Shown one piece after another: positions 61,757 to 64,000 of a stretch of DNA of 64,000 nucleotides; the stretch's first letter is position 1, and each line of letters begins with the position of its first letter. The stretch is taken from the NCBI RefSeq assembly GCF_003362805.1, contig NZ_QNQT01000007.1, positions 1-64,000 on the forward strand, in the 5' to 3' direction. The translations under genes and the position numbers were made by a program. Source of the stretch: Neobacillus piezotolerans (GTDB lineage Bacteria > Bacillota > Bacilli > Bacillales > Cytobacillaceae). The notes below the pieces were generated by a model that made no database searches, had not been told where the DNA came from, and saw nothing but the letters and a program-made list of their open reading frames with translations.

Positions 61757-62444
61757 TTCCAGGTACTCCTTCGTTTTTAAATGGGTTTTTCCATTCCATA
61801 ATGACGGCATAGTTGCCAGATTCCTCGTCTTCAAGGTAATCTTTCACCACGGCAACCGGCACACGGCCGCAGCGAAGCAGGAAGGTTATGACCGGGTCTT
61901 TCAGTTCGCCCGCCATGACCTTTTCGAGGTACTGTTCCGGTGTCATCGATGAAGCCTCTTTGTGGTAGCCCGGCATCCTGCCCCCGCCTACGAGCCTGTC
62001 GATGCCTTTTTCTATGACAACGTGGTACATGGCCTGCATCATTAATTTTCCGAGTCCAAGCTTCCGGTAATTCGGCCTGACACTGATGTCTACTATATAA
62101 AGCGAGTTCCCGTCTGGCAGGTGATTGCGGATATATCCGTTATCCGTCACGTCTTCCCACGTATGGTCCGGGTGGGCTGGGTCAAAGTTTACGCGGAGAC
62201 CGGTAAGCGAGCCAGCCAGGTTTCCATCCACCGACACGCAGAGCGCTCCTTCGGGAAACAGTTCCACATGGTTGGCGAGTTGCTCCTTGTTCCACCACAG
62301 GTCCGAGGGGAATGGCGGCGGGAAGCATTCAGACTGGATTTCAATCAGCCCGTCGAAATCATCTTTCGTATAATTCCTGATACAAACGGAATACGGCTTC
62401 CCCTGCTCGTATACAAAAAACTCGCTTTTGTACATTCTCCTCAC
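61746..62444 (-). CDS. GNAT family N-acetyltransferase
   Basis: A 232-residue GNAT enzyme. Acetyl-CoA motif region VDISVRPNYRKLGLGKLMMQ (RKLGLG) is clear; substrate-side sequence begins RNYTKDDFDGLIEIQSECFP. In several bacilli this domain is fused to a nitrilase domain; here the two are separate overlapping genes. The start at 62444 is a GTG within GTGA, overlapping the nitrilase stop; an ATG at 62435 is possible but too close to its ribosome site. Confidence 0.82.
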   Translation of the reverse strand: MRRMYKSEFFVYEQGKPYSVCIRNYTKDDFDGLIEIQSECFPPPFPSDLWWNKEQLANHVELFPEGALCVSVDGNLAGSLTGLRVNFDPAHPDHTWEDVTDNGYIRNHLPDGNSLYIVDISVRPNYRKLGLGKLMMQAMYHVVIEKGIDRLVGGGRMPGYHKEASSMTPEQYLEKVMAGELKDPVITFLLRCGRVPVAVVKDYLEDEESGNYAVIMEWKNPFKNEGVPGNGI

Positions 62445-63316
62445 CCTTCCGATTCAGTTTTTGCCCAATCCACATACAGATCGGTCCTTCGGTCGCGCCA
62501 GGTCGTTACAGAGCCTCGCTCGCGGACTTCATATAATAGTTCAAGATCCAAATCCGCGGTCACGATCATGTCATCGTTGATTTCGCCTTCAACCATGAGA
62601 CCCTTTGGAGGGAAAGGAATGTCATTTGGCGTAATGACGGCAGCCTGGCCAAAATTCAGGCGCATGAAATCGACTGTTGGAAGCGCCCCGACCGTCCCTG
62701 TCAACACAACATACACCTGGTTTTCGATTGCCCTGGCGTGGCTTGTGTAACGGACGCGATGGAAGCCATGGCGGTCATCAGTACAGGATGGGCAGAAAAT
62801 AACATCGGCTCCTTTCGCCTTGGCCATCCGGACGATTTCCGGGAATTCGATATCATAGCATGTAAGAATAGCAATTTTGCCTTTTTCTGTATCAAAAATC
62901 CGGAAGCTGTCGCCTTTTTCCATATTCCATTCGTGAACCTCGGTCGGGGTAATATGCAATTTCGCCTGCTCTTCTATTCTTCCATCCGGATAGAACAAAT
63001 GGGCTGTGTTATAAAGCTTCCCGCCCCTCTCGACGACATGGGTGCCGCCAATAATGTGCATGCCGGTTTTTTTCGAAAAAGAAGCAAACAGCTCCCTGTA
63101 TTGTTCAGTAAAACCGGGCAGGTCGTTGATCGTCAGCGCCTTGCCCGTACCGTCGCCGATTGAAAGCAGCTGGGTAGTAAAAAATTCAGGGAATAAAACA
63201 AACTCCGAACCGAACTCTTCGGCCGTTTTTATATAATGCTCGCATTGAGCAGCAAACTCCTCAAAAGAAGATATAGTATGAAGATGATACTGAACCGCGG
63301 AAATCCTTAGCTTCAT
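62441..63316 (-). CDS. Carbon-nitrogen hydrolase (nitrilase superfamily)
   Basis: A 291-residue nitrilase-superfamily amidase. Catalytic triad is complete: Glu44 (LFPEFF), Lys119 (QAKLHITP), Cys153 (LTCYDIEFPE). First gene of an operon with two acetyltransferase genes; a bifunctional N-acetyltransferase/amidase arrangement is known in related bacteria, so a shared substrate is plausible. A perfect palindrome at 63371-63391 lies 55 bp upstream. Confidence 0.92.
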   Translation of the reverse strand: MKLRISAVQYHLHTISSFEEFAAQCEHYIKTAEEFGSEFVLFPEFFTTQLLSIGDGTGKALTINDLPGFTEQYRELFASFSKKTGMHIIGGTHVVERGGKLYNTAHLFYPDGRIEEQAKLHITPTEVHEWNMEKGDSFRIFDTEKGKIAILTCYDIEFPEIVRMAKAKGADVIFCPSCTDDRHGFHRVRYTSHARAIENQVYVVLTGTVGALPTVDFMRLNFGQAAVITPNDIPFPPKGLMVEGEINDDMIVTADLDLELLYEVRERGSVTTWRDRRTDLYVDWAKTESEG

Positions 63317-63370
63317 AGGAAAAACTCCCCCTATCCAATAAATGATTTCCTATATTATGCCTTATTTCGC

Positions 63371-63391
63371 GCAAAACGGATACCGTTTTGC
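63371..63391. promoter_or_regulatory. Perfect 9-bp palindrome upstream of the nitrilase operon
   Basis: Arms GCAAAACGG and CCGTTTTGC separated by ATA. Located between the argH terminator and the nitrilase start, it has the form of a LacI/GntR-type operator. No T run adjoins it, so it is not a terminator. Confidence 0.55.
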
Positions 63392-63404
63392 TTCAAAACA
63401 AACC

Positions 63405-63460
63405 AAAAAGTGCCAGTTACCACCGTGGGGAAAAATGTCTACGGCGGTTCCTGGCACCTT
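63405..63460 (-). terminator. Terminator of argH
   Basis: Long stem with outer arms AAGGTGCCAG and CTGGCACTTTTT (minus strand) and inner CCGCCGTAG/CACGGTGG pairing. Confidence 0.75.
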
Positions 63461-63476
63461 TGTATGACCCCGCTAA

Positions 63477-64000
63477 TCAGTCAAGCAGGGATTGGGCGAG
63501 CTGGATTTGGTTTTGGATTTGGCCCGGGGCAGTTCCTCCGTAGCTTTTGCGCGCGCCGGCGACGTGTTCAGGTGTGAGGATTTTGTATATGTCGCCGTGG
63601 AAGTGTTCGCTGTACGACCTGTATTCGTCCATCGTCAAATCGAGCAGGTATTTGTTGTTCTGGATGCAGTAAAGGACGATTTTGCCGATTACCTCATGTG
63701 CTTCGCGGAACGGCATTCCTTTTCCGGCAAGATAATCCGCGATATCGGTCGCATTCGAGAAATCCTCGTTCAGCGCCTGGCGCATCACATTGCCGTTCAC
63801 CTTCATCGTTTCAATCATCGGTGCTAGAAGCTTTAACGAGCCTTCCAGCGTTTCCACCGTATCAAACATGCCTTCCTTATCCTCCTGAAGGTCCTTGTTA
63901 TACGCAAGCGGCAAGCCTTTCAAAACGGTCAGGAGGCCAACAAGATTCCCGTATACCCTGCCCGTTTTACCGCGCAGCAGTTCCGGGACATCCGGGTTTT
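63477..64000 (-). CDS. argH: Argininosuccinate lyase (3' part)
   Basis: The C-terminal 174 residues of argininosuccinate lyase, the last step of arginine synthesis, running off the right edge. Recognisable features: [40 protein letters not shown] and the helical C-terminal domain ([31 protein letters not shown]). The frame is open through base 64000, although an internal ATG occurs at 63923. The nearby arg genes are outside the window. Confidence 0.95.
   Translation of the reverse strand, partial: NPDVPELLRGKTGRVYGNLVGLLTVLKGLPLAYNKDLQEDKEGMFDTVETLEGSLKLLAPMIETMKVNGNVMRQALNEDFSNATDIADYLAGKGMPFREAHEVIGKIVLYCIQNNKYLLDLTMDEYRSYSEHFHGDIYKILTPEHVAGARKSYGGTAPGQIQNQIQLAQSLLD

Overview
The window is chromosomal DNA of a spore-forming, flagellated Bacillaceae bacterium. 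The evidence is gamma-type SASP SspE, SspK, a YfhD/E/F/H/J/P/S set, PerR, FabL and Bacillus-type rRNA promoters. No rRNA or tRNA gene lies inside the window. The left edge holds the tandem promoters and leader of an rRNA operon that runs leftwards out of the window. The outer genes follow the B. subtilis order from memory (rrn-ygxA-ygzB-perR-...-bcp on the left; gsaB-ygaE-ygaD-ygaC-ygaB-sspE-fabL-yfhS-mutY-yfhP-yfhJ-sspK-yfhH-recX-yfhF-yfhE-yfhD on the right).

About 36 kb of motility genes (5.1-41.4 kb) sit between bcp and gsaB, which are neighbours in B. subtilis. Read in the direction of transcription (mostly minus strand) the units are: a YaaR-family gene with flhO and flhP; flgM-flgN-flgK-flgL, then a PilZ gene; flagellin; a 1,610-residue secreted fibronectin-type repeat protein; fliD; fliK-flgD-flgE; and one 17-kb operon fliM-fliN-(fliT-like)-fliS-flgB-flgC-fliE-fliF-fliG-fliH-fliI-fliJ-fliN2-fliO-fliP-fliQ-fliR-flhB-flhA-flhF-flhG-sigD. 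motA-motB and a FlgJ-like glucosaminidase are on the plus strand. No cheA/B/C/D/W/Y, fliL, fliW or csrA gene is present in this stretch.

The most striking signal is non-coding. A cyclic-di-GMP-I (GEMM-I) riboswitch aptamer, preceded by a sigma-A promoter and followed by an intrinsic terminator, forms the leader of the fliM-to-sigD operon. A membrane-anchored PilZ protein with intact c-di-GMP-binding motifs lies in the same cluster, so the second messenger probably acts at both RNA and protein level. flhB carries a single in-frame TGA, so export-gate function may be lost or may need read-through. FliM lacks the usual N-terminal EIDALL CheY-docking motif, whereas FliN has one.

To the right of the cluster are an ABC transporter (ATPase plus two permeases), gsaB, ygaE, an array of 52-bp tandem repeats containing a 36-bp copy of ygaD coding sequence, ygaD, ntdP and the spore/fatty-acid/repair genes. 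Further right come a DoxX gene with two redox-type operators, an intergenic cluster of DnaA-box-like 9-mers, an M20 peptidase, an acetyltransferase/nitrilase operon with a palindrome near its start, and the 3' part of argH running off the right edge.

Assignments rest on reading translated sequence and remembered family features; no database search was run.
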